The notes under the pieces are model-generated. The model had not been told where the DNA came from and ran no database searches. It was given only the letters and a program-made list of their open reading frames with translations. Shown piece by piece: positions 36,401 through 49,100 of a stretch of DNA of 64,000 nt (position 1 is its first letter; each line of letters begins with the position of its first letter). The DNA comes from Iris pallida. Lineage: Eukaryota > Streptophyta > Magnoliopsida > Asparagales > Iridaceae. Both the position numbers and the translations under genes were made by a program. The stretch is taken from assembly GCA_029216955.1 (NCBI GenBank), contig JANAVB010002199.1:13695417-13759416 (forward strand), written 5' to 3'.

Positions 36401-39400
36401 TCGGCATAGGGTCGTCCGCCTATCCGCTAGGTCATCTCATAGGGTCATAGTTACAAGTCAAGTCTGTGGCTCATCGTGCAAGGTCGTTGCACGACGCTCG
36501 CCCTAAATCCTATGGTCAAACCATTTGTTCGCTTGTACGGGAGTTTCTACCCAAGTTCGTTTCACTCAAATTTCTAAACATCAAGCAGTGCCCGTCCTAT
36601 TCGCATCAACACATTCTCGCTCCAAGTTTGAGCTCGTTTAGGAAAGTCATCCTACGATAGGTTGTCCTCAACCAAATCCTCGACATGTTAATATTGTATG
36701 TCCACACTAACAATTTCCGTAGTCTATCCCTTCAGGTATGTTTGATTTTAATCCACCTATCCAATTTACGTAGTCGATCACAAGGTCGTCTAGCCTTGCA
36801 ATATGTCGTGCCCCGATCTCACGCAAGTCTGATTATCCACGACGGACATGAATCACCACGTCAACGTTTCCGCGGAATAATCGTCCTCATCGGGACATAA
36901 CTCTTGCGTTGAATCTAGACTTACTCGTTTTCGATACGCGGATTGGGTCTACTCAATCCCCAAGTTTTCTTATTCTTCAATCGCAAGCCCTAACAATCCT
37001 CGAAGTTATCTTCGCTTCAAACCACAAGTCGAAGCAATCAAAATTGCCATGTCAAGGTATTTCGAGTTCGATCATTCCCGCTGGACATGAATCACCATGC
37101 CAACGCTCACGCGGAATGATCGTCCCAAATCCGACGTGACGCATGTGCGAGGCTGGAGTTGCGCTCACGCAAGACAAGATCGTTGTCGTTGTGGTTGTCA
37201 CCGAACAATTAAGTCACTTCCCTTCCTCATTCCCAACATTTATTTCTATCCAAATTCTCCAACATGATATCCGTCAAAACAATAACTTCTAACACGATCA
37301 TCATTCATCAAATCAGAGTACCCCCGAGTTATCGTACATCGATCTTTGATACGCCTCAATACCATCGATGATGTACATAACCTGACGATCTTCCTTTTTA
37401 CAACGAATTCCAAGTCGTGCAACTTAATTTCCTCAATTTATATTGTCGCGTGCTAACTCTTCATCGAGCAACATCAATTTCACTTTCTTAGTCATTCTCG
37501 TATCTCCAAACTAACGTTTTTCATGCACGCAATCTTCCGATCGTGCTATCTTCGATCTCGTCCATGCGTATTTCACCTTAACTCAAGTTTTAATCCCTTC
37601 GACTAAGTTCAAAATCGCATGCACGATCTTCTATGTTTCCTCGACCAAGACCTCCATTCGTTTCATCGTTCCGACTCTCTATTCGATCGTTTCGTAATTC
37701 GCCCTACGCATTCTTAATTCGTCCGAACGATATCTCGTTTGAGATTATCGAAGTCAAAACCAACTAAGCGTTACTCGTTCTAAGGCTTTGCGCGATATCA
37801 TCGCTTGCTGACATACTCGTTCTATACGTAAATCATTTAGTCTCGCTCGAACAATTTCTATAACGTCCATACACCACTCAGGGTTCGAGCCACTCGACTA
37901 GTCATCGACACTCATTCTTATTCCCTTCCGAAGCTATCACATACAACACTCGGGGTCAAGTCATTCTACAAATCCTCAAATGATCATTCGATTCCCTTTC
38001 GATATGTTCAATCGCGCGTTCGTCCGTTCCTCGAAATCTAAATCAATCTTCCGTGCACGCCTAAGCATTAGTTTGATAGCGTTCCTATCGTTATATACTC
38101 TAACTGTAGCTTCGTTCCCGACCGAACGGTACTTGATATCGCTCGCAACTCGATTGCACCAAAAGTCGAGGTGCGCGACAAGCGACACAACTTAACCAAA
38201 AGGCCGTGTGCATAGCTATCCCGTGCGGACTATACTTCGGTCTCGCATACACGTTCTCTATTGTCAGCGTAAGGTTATTCAAGCACATCTTGCGTTCTTC
38301 TAACTATTAGCATCGGTTCCTACCAACTCAAGTACGTCGTGGTTCGGCAGAAAGGCCTTCGCCTATCGATCCCTTCAACCAAGTACTCGTACGAGCTTTT
38401 GAAAATATTAGACTTATTGTATGGAACATCCCAAGGCACAACAACGAGAGAGAGCGTACACTTCTTTTATTTCCAAACGAGCTTTCAAAACTGAGAGAAT
38501 CGAAATGAAGTCCAAGGACGTAAAGCCGTGCTCTGATACCAATCTGTCACGCCCCGCTCCCGCAGGAGCGATCGTCCTCGCTAAGGCGTGATGCCGCACG
38601 GGCCTAGGTTGCGCCCGTACAAGGCTAAATCTAGAAACGGCCGATTTGAGCTAGGCCACAGAGTCGCACAGAGTGTCCCCATGTGCAACGGAAAATAAAT
38701 GAACACAAGCTGAAGCGAATTCAAACTCTTTATTGATTATCAAGAAGTTTACAAGCGGCGCTAGGCCGATATTACAAATCGCTCAAGCTCTCTCTCTCTG
38801 AAACATAAAAGGCGTGCCAAGTGGCTTACAACATGGAATGATTCATGGCGATGTTCTGATACATTATGTCCTGTATATGGTGCTCCAGCTCCTTGCAACG
38901 CTCCAAGGCTCCAGAGATAGCTCCGCGCCTTAGCACGTTCGAGGGAAGCTCCGCACCCGACGACGTCTCCTGCATCCTGCAAGCAGACTGTGGGATTATC
39001 AGTACATTGTTATGCACTGGTGGGGAGGCTAGCTCGCCCACAATGCTATCATTACCAAACACGTTCCATTTACTTTTGTGCACCGTCTATCATTCATTGT
39101 CTTTCTAATCTTGCCTTAGGATCAGTTTCATGGCATATTTCATAGCCTATCTCGTGTTGTCGAATACAAGTGTCGCCTGGAAATACATGCACGACTTACC
39201 CATACTTATCGTCCGGCCTTCCCTGTCCAAAGTAAACCAAGTTAGTCAACAATTCATAGGAAATAACTTAACGTGATTCATGTGAACTTTCAATGTCAAG
39301 GGCGTGTTCCTGCCTCATGCCCTAGCGCGTCGTAGGCGTGTTTTCTAACTCCTTTGCCGAAGTACTCTCGATTACTTGGTGTGTTGTATTCAAGCCTGTT

Positions 39401-42400
39401 CCGAAGGCACTTCATTTAGTTAACTTAGACTACTTTGATTTCAATGCAAGGACTTGCACGTGGATTGCCACCAGCAAAGCCCACTTAAATCTATATGCAC
39501 CGGTCGCTGGCATCACATGCCATTTTGGATATAACCAAGTTGTTGTATTTCTCAACTAACGTAGGGTGCGGGCTGGCACACACCCCGTTAGTCTCTTGAA
39601 ATACTGCTGCACTTACGTCCCCTGGATGGCCAAGTCCACACCCAGCAGCCCGTAAGCCATATTTTTGCCACGTCCCCCCTTTGACCGTGCCGCTGGAAAT
39701 CCCTTATATCTCCCACCTCCCGTATACGAGGGGATTGTCCACGACCATTTTGTATTATTTGTCATTTTAACTTAACGGCTGTCACCGAGCCGTAGGCTAA
39801 CCCTTAGCCATAATGCGTTATCGACCAGGTTGGCGTCCGTGCAGCGCGGGTAGCGAGCCCCGTTGCACGTGCCCGTCACACCTGTCGCTAATCATTCCTT
39901 TCTTTTTTATCTTTTCTTCATTCTTTCTTTTCTTTCTTTCACTTGTCCGTTTGTTCATTGATCCATTTCATTCACATATTCATTCATTCATTCATTCATC
40001 GATTCATTCATTCACTTATTCATTCATTCATTTATTTATACATTTTGGAACTCCCTGTGTGGGAGTCACCTTGGCGACCCATCGGTCCCGTGGCCTTTCA
40101 ATGTTGCTATACGCTACTCGGAACGACTATGTCGATAGTCTTCCCGTTTTATTGTTGTAAACCATTCATTGTTTCATTGTTGAACGCATAGGGAACTTGA
40201 ACGTAAGCTTGTGCCTTAGCACGAGCGTGGAGTGCGGTGCGAGAGTTCTCACATTTTCCATGTTCCTTTCCATATTCTATACAAGCATACAAGATGGGAT
40301 TATTCCCTTAGCTAGGTGCGTTGAGTCATTTATTAGCATGCGCGGTGTTATCGCCTAGCGATTCTAGCAATAGTGTCCGTATTGTTATGTGTCTAGGCTA
40401 GGCAAAGATGGGTTCATCGGAGCCACCCACCTTAGCGATGTTCGCATCGGCCGAACGACACTCCGAGTGCGCCTTTGAAAGTCTAAGTCTGGATTCATCT
40501 TCAGGTCGATGCCAACTCTTTGGGTCGACGGTTCGTTTGAGTCGTTGAATTTGCCGTTTGAATCGGCATTCCGCTAGGGCGGAGCGGGTCATTACACTCG
40601 GCCATTCCGATACAACAATGGCTGGTACCTCTCTGGGGATACGAGGAGGTTGTTATGGGAGGGCTGCAGCATACTAGGGAGGGCACGGCTCAGTTTCGCA
40701 TGGTTCACATACTCAAACAGGTCAAGAGAGATATTCGGGATTGGGTGAAGAAGATGCCGCAGTCTTCCCTGGAGGAAAATGAGGCCGAGCTCCGAGAGGT
40801 CCAGGAAGCTCTGCAGTCTGACATGCTGAGCGGAAAGTTGGCGGCTAGGGAAAGGGACCAGATTGCGGAGGTCAACATTATGAGACTTCAGCAGGAGATT
40901 AGTGCGGCCCAGAGGGCCAAGTGTTCTTGGCTCAAGGATGGTGATCATTGTACCAAGTTCTTCTATGATGTGATCCGTGCCAGATAGTACCGGAACAGCA
41001 TCCCCAGGCCACTTAATGGCGAGGGCAGGCTTGTTGGAGACCCAGTGGAGATCCAGGAGGAGGCAGTCAGGTTCTACTCGAACTTATACCAGCAGACAGA
41101 TTATCCCATCACGTTCTCAGGGCTTGTCACGAAGCGGCTGGTGACGCACCATGAGAATAGTTTGTTGCTGGCCCCTGTGAGATTGGAGGAGATGAAGGCT
41201 ATTGTGATGAAGGCAGATCCTACTAAGGCTCCGGGGCCGGACGGCTTCTCTTGTGGGTTTTTTAGGCGTCACTAGGGTGAGCTAAAGTTCTCAGTCCTGA
41301 AGGCGGTACAGGAGTTTTTCTTGGAAGGAAAGTTGTTGAAGGAGCTGAATCACACATTCTTGCCCTTGATTCCGAAGAAGGGTGCGACCTTTCTCGCCGA
41401 CTTCAGGCCTATTGCGTGTTGTAATTATCTATACAAGATAACTACTCACCTCATGTGTCGGCGTATAGAGGGGATTATGCAGGGCTTGGTGTCTCGGAAT
41501 CAAGCGGCTTTCATCAAGGGGCGCTCGATTGCTGAGCACAGTCTTCTTGCACATGAGATGGTGAGAGATTTCAATAAGCCGGGGGGATGAAGGCTTGTGT
41601 GAAGCTGGATTTGCAGAAAGCCTATGACACGGTCAACAGGGACTTCCTCTGCCACCTTATGCTTGCTATGGGGTTTGATGAGAGATGGGTGGCAAGGGTG
41701 AGGGAGTGTATATGCTCCCCCACATTTTCGGTCCTCATTCAGGGTACTCCATATGGATGCTTCTCGAGTAACAGGGGACTGCGGCAGGAGGATCCTCTCT
41801 CTCCGTACCTGTTCACTATGGTGATGGAGTACTTCACTCGTATGATGGACCTGGCTGTGCATAGTAGGAAGATTGTTCCTCTTTTCAGGCAGATCAAGCC
41901 GGTGGTGTCTCACTTGATATATGCTGACAACCTCTTGGTATTCCTGCATCCTTCTATTAGGGGGATGAGGGCACTTTCAGATATTATGGAGGAGTTTGGA
42001 TGGTTGTCCGGTCTGCTGCTGAATAGGGAGAAGAGCAGGGTCTAGTTCAGCTCTCAGTATACCCTCAAGGAGGAACGGGCCCTTGCTCTGGGAGTGGAGA
42101 AAGGAGAGTTACCGGTGAAGTATCTGGGGGTTCCGTTAACGGTCAATTATGCCAGGGATCAGGATAATCTCAACCTGGTAGATTTTGTCCAAAAGAGAGT
42201 GGAAGGCTGGCAGGCAGCTGGACTGTCCTTTGGTGGCCGTATTGAGCTGGTGAGGTCTGTTATCTCTGGCATCGCTATGTTCTGGTTGCAGTCGATTCAG
42301 ATTCCGGTAGCTACCATAAGGAAGGTGGAGTCCATTTGTGCTAATTTTATCTGGAGAGGAGGTATGCATGCGATCGCTTGGAAACAACTCTGTGGAACCC

Positions 42401-45400
42401 GGGAAGAAGGAGGATGATGTGAATTGACCTATTCGATTCACAAAAGATTTGTAGAAAAGAGAAACAGAGAAAGATAATGATCTTTTTGTGAGAAAAGAAC
42501 AAACTTCCAACTTTGGTGGACGGACAAAGTCTAAATCCTTCTTATTGATACTTGAGAGTTTCTTCTCAATACAAGCATGGAAAATAAAAGATGGCTAACC
42601 CTAGTTTATATAGGGAAAAACAAAGGCTTAATTAATGAAGGGTTATTATTGGTGAAAGACCAAAATAATCCTTCCTGACTAAAATAGGAAAATGACTTAT
42701 TAAGGAAGGGTTATTATTGGTGAAAGACCAAAATAATCCTTCCTTACTAAAATAGGAAAATGACTATTTAATGATAGGTGGGCCCACATCAATACCGTCC
42801 CCTAAAAGAGCCACCTTGTCCTCAAGGTGGAAATCTGGAAACTGCGTCTGTTGCTATAGCGGCCTCTACCTCCGTCGGATCCTCCTCCTCGTCGGGCAAG
42901 ATTACGATCTGCAGCAACTTGCTCGCACATCGATGACCGGGAGTGAACCTCTCGTCGCATCTGAAGCACAAGCCAGCTGCTCTTCTCGCCTTCATGTCAG
43001 CATCCGACAGGCGCCTCCCCGGTACTATGGAGCCCCCTGTCCCGCCTGCGGGTCTAGGTGGTATTGGTGCCTGAGCCTCCGCTGCTGGTCGTGGAATTAC
43101 TAGGCCCGTCTGACTGTGCTGTCCCGATGCTCCCCAAGCGTCTTTAAGGCGCTTTTCTTCCGCCAATTTCTCCTCTGCCTTGTGGGCCAGACGGAGGAGA
43201 TCTTCTAAGCACCGCGGACTCTGCAGCCTGAGCTCCGCTCGTATGGAGGGCTTTAAACCCTTCATAAACATACCTATCTGTAACTCGTCCGACACCCCTC
43301 GAATGCGTCCAGATAGTAATTCGAACTTTGCGACGAAATCTCGAACCGTCCCCTCCTGTCGTAGCGACGACCACTGCTCGTAGAAATCACCCGAAGCCGT
43401 CTCCTGGAAGCGGTCTAAAATGTATCCCGTCAGCTCCGCCCAGCTGCTGAACGGGGTCCTCGCCGATCTCCACCGATACCACGCCAGGGCCTGGCCCTCG
43501 AAATAGATTCCGATGCATCTGAGGACCTCTGCCTCGGTCAGCTCCATGATCTCAAAATAGCGCTCCGCCCGAAAAATCCACTCGTCCGGGTTCTCACCCT
43601 CGAACGTGGGTAGCTTCAGTTTCTTCAGCCGGCGATCCGCGCTAAGGTCACCGTGCTGCATATCATCCCTGCCTCGTCCTCCTTCCCAGCGGTGTGTATC
43701 TCTCCGCTGGGTCTCGTACGGGCCTCTGTCAACCTCCTCATACCGCTCGTCAGCCCAGACCTGCTCACCCCACTCCTCCACCGGACCCCTGTAGTCACCG
43801 ACTGCCCTCGTCCGTGGTGGTCGTCGTGGGGGCAGGTCCCCTCTCTGGAAGTTGGCGGGATCCGCCGTTCCCCCAAAAAAATTGCTGCCTCCGACGTGCC
43901 TCGCTCCTCCTGGCGGTTCCGCTCCTCCCGTCCAAGCCGGAACTCCCGCCAAGCCCCTTCCCGGACCCGCGAACCGATCTCCGCAGTTCGCTGTCATCGT
44001 CCGACCCCCGTAGGGGGCCCCAAGCCCTAGGGCTTCTCCCGAATGTGGAACCGGTCCGTTGGGACCGTACGGATCGACGGCGTCCGGCCACGGCCGCTCG
44101 CCGGCGGCTCCTCTGGCGCCGACCGGCCAGGGGTGGCGGTCGTGGGCCGGCCAGCGACCGCCCCCAACAGCAGCGGCCCCGCCCGGGCTCGCGCGGTTGG
44201 CGGCGACGCTCCCGCGGCCTTCGGCCGCTGTCCGGCGAGGGTCGCCGGCCGCCAGGGCCCCGCCCGGCGGCGCGGCGGCGACGGCGGGTGCGGGCCAGCT
44301 CCCGTCGGCCGGTCCTCCGTGGTCGTCGGTCGCTTCCCCCTCCGTATGAACAAACCCTAGTTGGTCGCCTAGGGTTTGGGTTGTTGCCGCCTCCGCTTCG
44401 CCGCCATTGATCTTGTTCGAGATGTTTTGCAACAACTTCATCATTGCCGAAATCGACGTCATCTCCTCCCGCATGCTTCGTACCTCGGTCTGGAGATCCT
44501 CCTGTGTGGACGCTTGATCTTTGATTGCGGCCTTCAAACTTTCAATCTCGATGTTGAAATCCTCCCGAAGCCCCTGGATCTTCTCCTCGATCGTGTTCCT
44601 TGTGCCGGACGCCATGGATCGTAGAGAGCTCTGATACCAATTGATGTGAATCGACCTATTCGATTCACAAAAGATTTGTAGAAAAGAGAAACAGAGAAAG
44701 ATAATGATCTTTTTGTGAGAAAAGAACAAACTCCCAACTTTGGTGGACGGACAAAGTCTAAATCCTTCTTATTGATACTTGAGAGTTTTTTCTCAATACA
44801 AGCATGGAAAATAAAAGATGGCTAACCCTAGTTTATATAGGGAAAAACAAAGGCTTAATTAAGGAAGGGTTATTATTGGTGAAAGACCAAAATAATCCTT
44901 CCTGACTAAAATAGAAAAATGACTTATTAAGGAAGGGTTATTATTGGTGAAAGACCAAAATAATCTTTCCTTACTAAAATAGGAAAATGACTATTTAATG
45001 ATAGGTGGGCCCACATCAGAGGAGTGGGGTTGCGGCCTCTTCGGGCGGTTAGAGAGGCATCTGGGGTGAGGATGGCACGGCGGTTCATCACGGGAGGTTC
45101 CCTTTGGGCAGAGTGGCTGGCTAGCAGATATGTGCGGCGGATGAATTTCTGGCAATGCAGGATTGATAATAATTTCTCGGTCTCATTTAAGGCTATCCTT
45201 AGGTGCAGACCGGTTCTACAGTCCGCTATATGCAGGATTATGAAAGATGGGACGAATACTGATCTCTGGCTGGACCCGTAGATGGGAAATAGCTCCCTTC
45301 TGGAGATTTTGGGTGCACAGATGGACAGAGAGGCGAGCAGGGGGGTGAAATGTAGTCGGATCATCAGGGATGGGAGCTGGAGGCCCGAAGAGTATCCATT

Positions 45401-46085
45401 CACGGCTCAGTTTGGAGAGGCGATTCGTCGGATCTCTATCGATACTAGCCAGTCTGCGGACTCCTGGAGTTGGGTTGCTCCTGGTTCGGTTGGAGGGCCA
45501 GGGATATTCAGTTTTAAAAGTTGCTATAATCTGTTTCGGACTCCACATGACAGGATTGCAGAGTATGACTTTATCTGGACGAAGGAGATTGCCCACAAAA
45601 TGCAGCTTTGTTCATACAGACTCCTTCTGGGCAGGTTGATGACGCGGAACAGACTTATCAGGTTTGGGATGCAGATTCCAGATCCGAAGTGTGTACTCTG
45701 TATGGGAGATGCGGAATCTATGGGCCACCTATTCTTTGAGTGTCCGTTGACTTGGCACATCTGGACGGAGCAGTGCATGCGATCGATGGGTGGAGTTGGT
45801 AGTGCCATAGATATCCGGGGGATCCTCAGCTGGATCAGAGACCGCCAAGGCATGAACCCTGGTTGGGCCAAGATGGCTAGAGTTAGACTTGCAGCATCAG
45901 TTTGGCATGTCTGAAGGGAGCGCAACAGGCGTATCTTTGAGGGACTGGTTACTCCGCCAGTAGGAATTCTACATAATATAGAATTCGATGTAACTGTAGT
46001 GGCCCCTTAACTGGGGAGGGAGATGTGAGAATAGTGTATTGTAATACCTTTACTGCGATTTGCGTAGAATAAAATTTACCCTTAT

Positions 46086-46151
<66 letters not shown>

Positions 46152-49100
46152 TGCATGCCAGCTTTGTACATAAGGTAGAGAACCTACAAGATAGAGAATC
46201 TGACAAAAAAGTAGCAGTTTGTTAAGCAAATGTGCGGTCTTATCTTTTGAAAGAGTGATTTGATTGCAAATATCTTGCTCATATCCCGTCTCGGAAAAGA
46301 CAATCCATCTCAATTAGTTCGGTTCTCTCATGGCAAACTAGATTGGTAGCAAAAGATAGCACGTGAGTTTTCACAATGCATAGTCCATAGATCGGTGTAA
46401 GTAACCGCAAATTAGGACACCAATGTTCTCAGCCAAATAATCCCAAAAATAGTATGAGGAATAGATCTGTATTCTACCTCTGCACCTATCTAGCTATAGC
46501 TATCATGGTTTGCTCCTTCTCCAAGTTACGAGAATTCCACCAACATTGTGCAGTAGCCAGATCTGGAACTCATATCCGTCTTTGAAACAACATAAACAGC
46601 ATAAAATACATCTAAATATCGAGGTGTCAATGCCACACCAGTACAAAAAGCCTTTTCGTGATGTGGGAAAACCTCACACATATGATGCAAATACAACACT
46701 ATATATACACAATATAATAGGTACGACTATTAGTGGTTCTTTGTTCTTGTTTTCCTTTGTGAGTGTGGAGAGATTCACCTACATATTGTATAGTCCCACT
46801 TCAGCTAGACGGTAAGACGGATGCCTACCAATAGGTTTTTTTTTTTTTTGGAAAAATGGTAAATTTTATTCCACGAACATCTCAGTAATAAGTAATACAG
46901 TACACAACTCTCCCATCTCTCACACCCCGTTTAAGGGACCATTACAGTTGGATCGAATTCTAAATTATGTAGAATTCCTAGAGGAGGGGTTATCAACCCC
47001 TCAAAGATACACCTGTTGCGTTCCCTCCAAACGTGTCAAACCGACGCTGCAAGGCGAACTCTGACTGTCTTAGCCCAACCATCAAGGTTATAACCGGCGG
47101 TAGGCGGGTGCGCGGCGGAGAGAGTCCGCCTACCGCCTACGCGGTGCCTAGGCGCCGCCTAGGCGGTTGATACATTTTGAACATTTTTTACTATTTTACC
47201 ACTGTTTTTTTGCATAATATGCATATTTTAAGGGTATTCCATGCATAACTAAGTTGTAGAACAAAAATTTATAAAGTTTTAGTGTTGTTAGGCCCATAAT
47301 GTTAGAAAAAAAACTTTTTTGGCCAAAATATTTTGTAAAGTATTTATCCGCCTAGGCGCTCGCCTACGCTGCCTCACCTCCGCCTATGCCGCCAACCTCC
47401 ATTGGCCGCCTACTCCACTGCCTACAGCAAAGCGGTGCGGAGAGGGACCGCCTACCGCCTAGGCGGCCTAGGCGGGCACCATTTAGAACACTGCCAACCA
47501 TGCTCCATGCCTCGGCGTTCCCTGATCCAGGTGAGGATCCCCCGGATGTCTCTAGCACTACCACCTCCTCCCAGCGCCCTCCTACACTGCTCTGACCAAA
47601 TATACCAAACCATAGGACACTCAAAGAATAGGTGACCCATGGATTCGTCCTCCACACAATACACACTTCGGGTCAGGGATCTGCACCCCAAACCTGAGAA
47701 GTCTGTCATTTGTCAGCAACCTGTCTAATAACAGCTTGTAGAAACATAACTGTATTTTGCGAGCAAACCCCTTTTCCCAGATAAAGTCGTACTCCGCGAT
47801 CCTATCCGGAGAGGTCATTACCAGATTGTAACAGCTTTTGAAGCAAAATACCCATGTCCCTCCATCAACATCTGGTGGGTCCCATCTCCAGGAATCAACA
47901 GGGTGGCTAGTATCAGTAGTGACCTGTCGGATCTCCTCTCCAAAATGTGCCGTGTACTGGTAATCCTTAGGTCTCCAAGTCCCATCTCTGATGATAAGAT
48001 TGCATTTCAGCCCTTTGTCCGCCTCTCTGCCCATCTGGTCACCTAAGGACTCCAAAAGGGACCTATTGCCCATTCACGGATCGAGCCATAGATCAGTGTT
48101 CGCCCCGTCCTTTATGATCTGACAGATAGCAGACTGAAGTACCAGTCTACACAGAAGAATAGCCTTAAATGGTACCGAGAAATTGTTATCGATCTGACAG
48201 ACCCAGAAATTCTTCCACCTCAAATATCTGTTAGCCATCCACTCTGCTCAAAGAGATCCGCCCTTGATGAACTGCCAAGCAATCTTCACCCCAGAGGCCT
48301 CCCTAACCGAAAGCAGTGGTCTCAACCCCACCCCCTCTTCCTCCCGAGGGCGGCAGAGTTGCTCCCATATATATATATATTTTTTTTTTGGAAAAGGGTA
48401 AATTTTATTCCACAATCATCGCAATAAGGTTACAACATAGAGATACAATCCCAACTCAGGGGGACATTACTAGTACATCCGACTCAATGTTATGAAGGAT
48501 GCCCACCAGTGGGATGGACAGTCCCTCATAAATGCGCCGGTTCCTCTCCCTCCAGACATGCCAAACTGATGCAGCAAGCCTCAATCTAGCACGTCTGGCC
48601 CAGCTCTGCCCCCGGCCCCTGCCATCTCCAATCCACTTAAGGATTTCTCTGAAGTCACGCTCCCTTCCAACCCCTCCCAAGTATCTCCGGCTCTGCTCTG
48701 CCCCGATGCTCCACGCCACTTGGCACTGAAAGAACAGGTGCCCAATGGATTCATTCTCTGCCTCACACAAAACACACGTAGGGTCAGGGACAGGGACCCC
48801 GAACCGAAGCAGTCTGTCCCTAGTAAGCAACCGGCCCAGCACCAGTTTATATGCAGACAATTGCATCTTTCTGGCAAGGCCCTTCCCCCATATAAAGTCA
48901 TACTCCTCGATCTTGTCGAAGTGGGAACGAACAAGATCGTAGCAGCTGCTAAATTTGAACTCCCCAGTACCCTCCGTGTAGCCGGGAGGGGCCCAAACCC
49001 AGACGTCAGACAGTACATCAGGAGTGATCTGTACCTGCCTGATCTCCCCTCCTAACTGAGCAGTGAAACGATACTCCTCTGGTCTCCAGACCCCACCCCT

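Larger units (their letters stand above)
33426..40596 (-). mobile_element. coding-free LTR retrotransposon (LARD-like), Ty3/gypsy type
   Basis: LTRs at 33426-35491 and 38545-40596, perfect 5-bp target duplication CTCGG (33421-33425 and 40597-40601). A minus-strand primer site TTGGTATCAGAGC (plus-strand positions 38530-38542), complementary to initiator Met tRNA, adjoins the right LTR, so the element reads on the minus strand. The 3.05-kb interior has no coding sequence I could recognise. It includes a diverged duplicated block (about 36837-36895 and 37077-37135, GGACATGAATCACCA...CGCGGAAT). LTRs differ at few places, so it is young. Confidence 0.92.
42415..45018 (-). mobile_element. gag-only LTR retrotransposon (TR-GAG type)
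   Basis: LTRs at 42415-42792 and 44642-45018 start TGATGTG and end CACATCA on either strand. The target duplication GAGGA is perfect (42410-42414 and 45019-45023). The minus-strand primer site TTGGTATCAGAGC (plus positions about 44629-44641) adjoins the right LTR, and a TTTTAGGGGACGG purine tract adjoins the left LTR. The interior holds one intact gag frame and no protease, integrase or reverse transcriptase, so it must depend on another element's Pol. Confidence 0.92.
32440..46149 (+). mobile_element. LINE-B: L1-type LINE split by two LTR elements
   Basis: Plus-strand LINE in three blocks, 32440-33425, 40597-42414 and 45019-46149, interrupted by the elements at 33426-40596 and 42415-45018. 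It holds the end of ORF1, then ORF2, a 3' UTR with GGAAT-like AGAATAAAATTTACCC, TTATTCCAA and a (TA)n tail at 46091-46149. The 5' end is approximate (5'-truncated within ORF1). It lies antisense inside the SUVH4-like intron. Confidence 0.85.

Noticed and set aside
43694..44410. Long plus-strand Arg/Pro-rich frames opposite the TR-GAG gag
   Set aside because: They are antisense shadows of a very GC-rich low-complexity part of gag.
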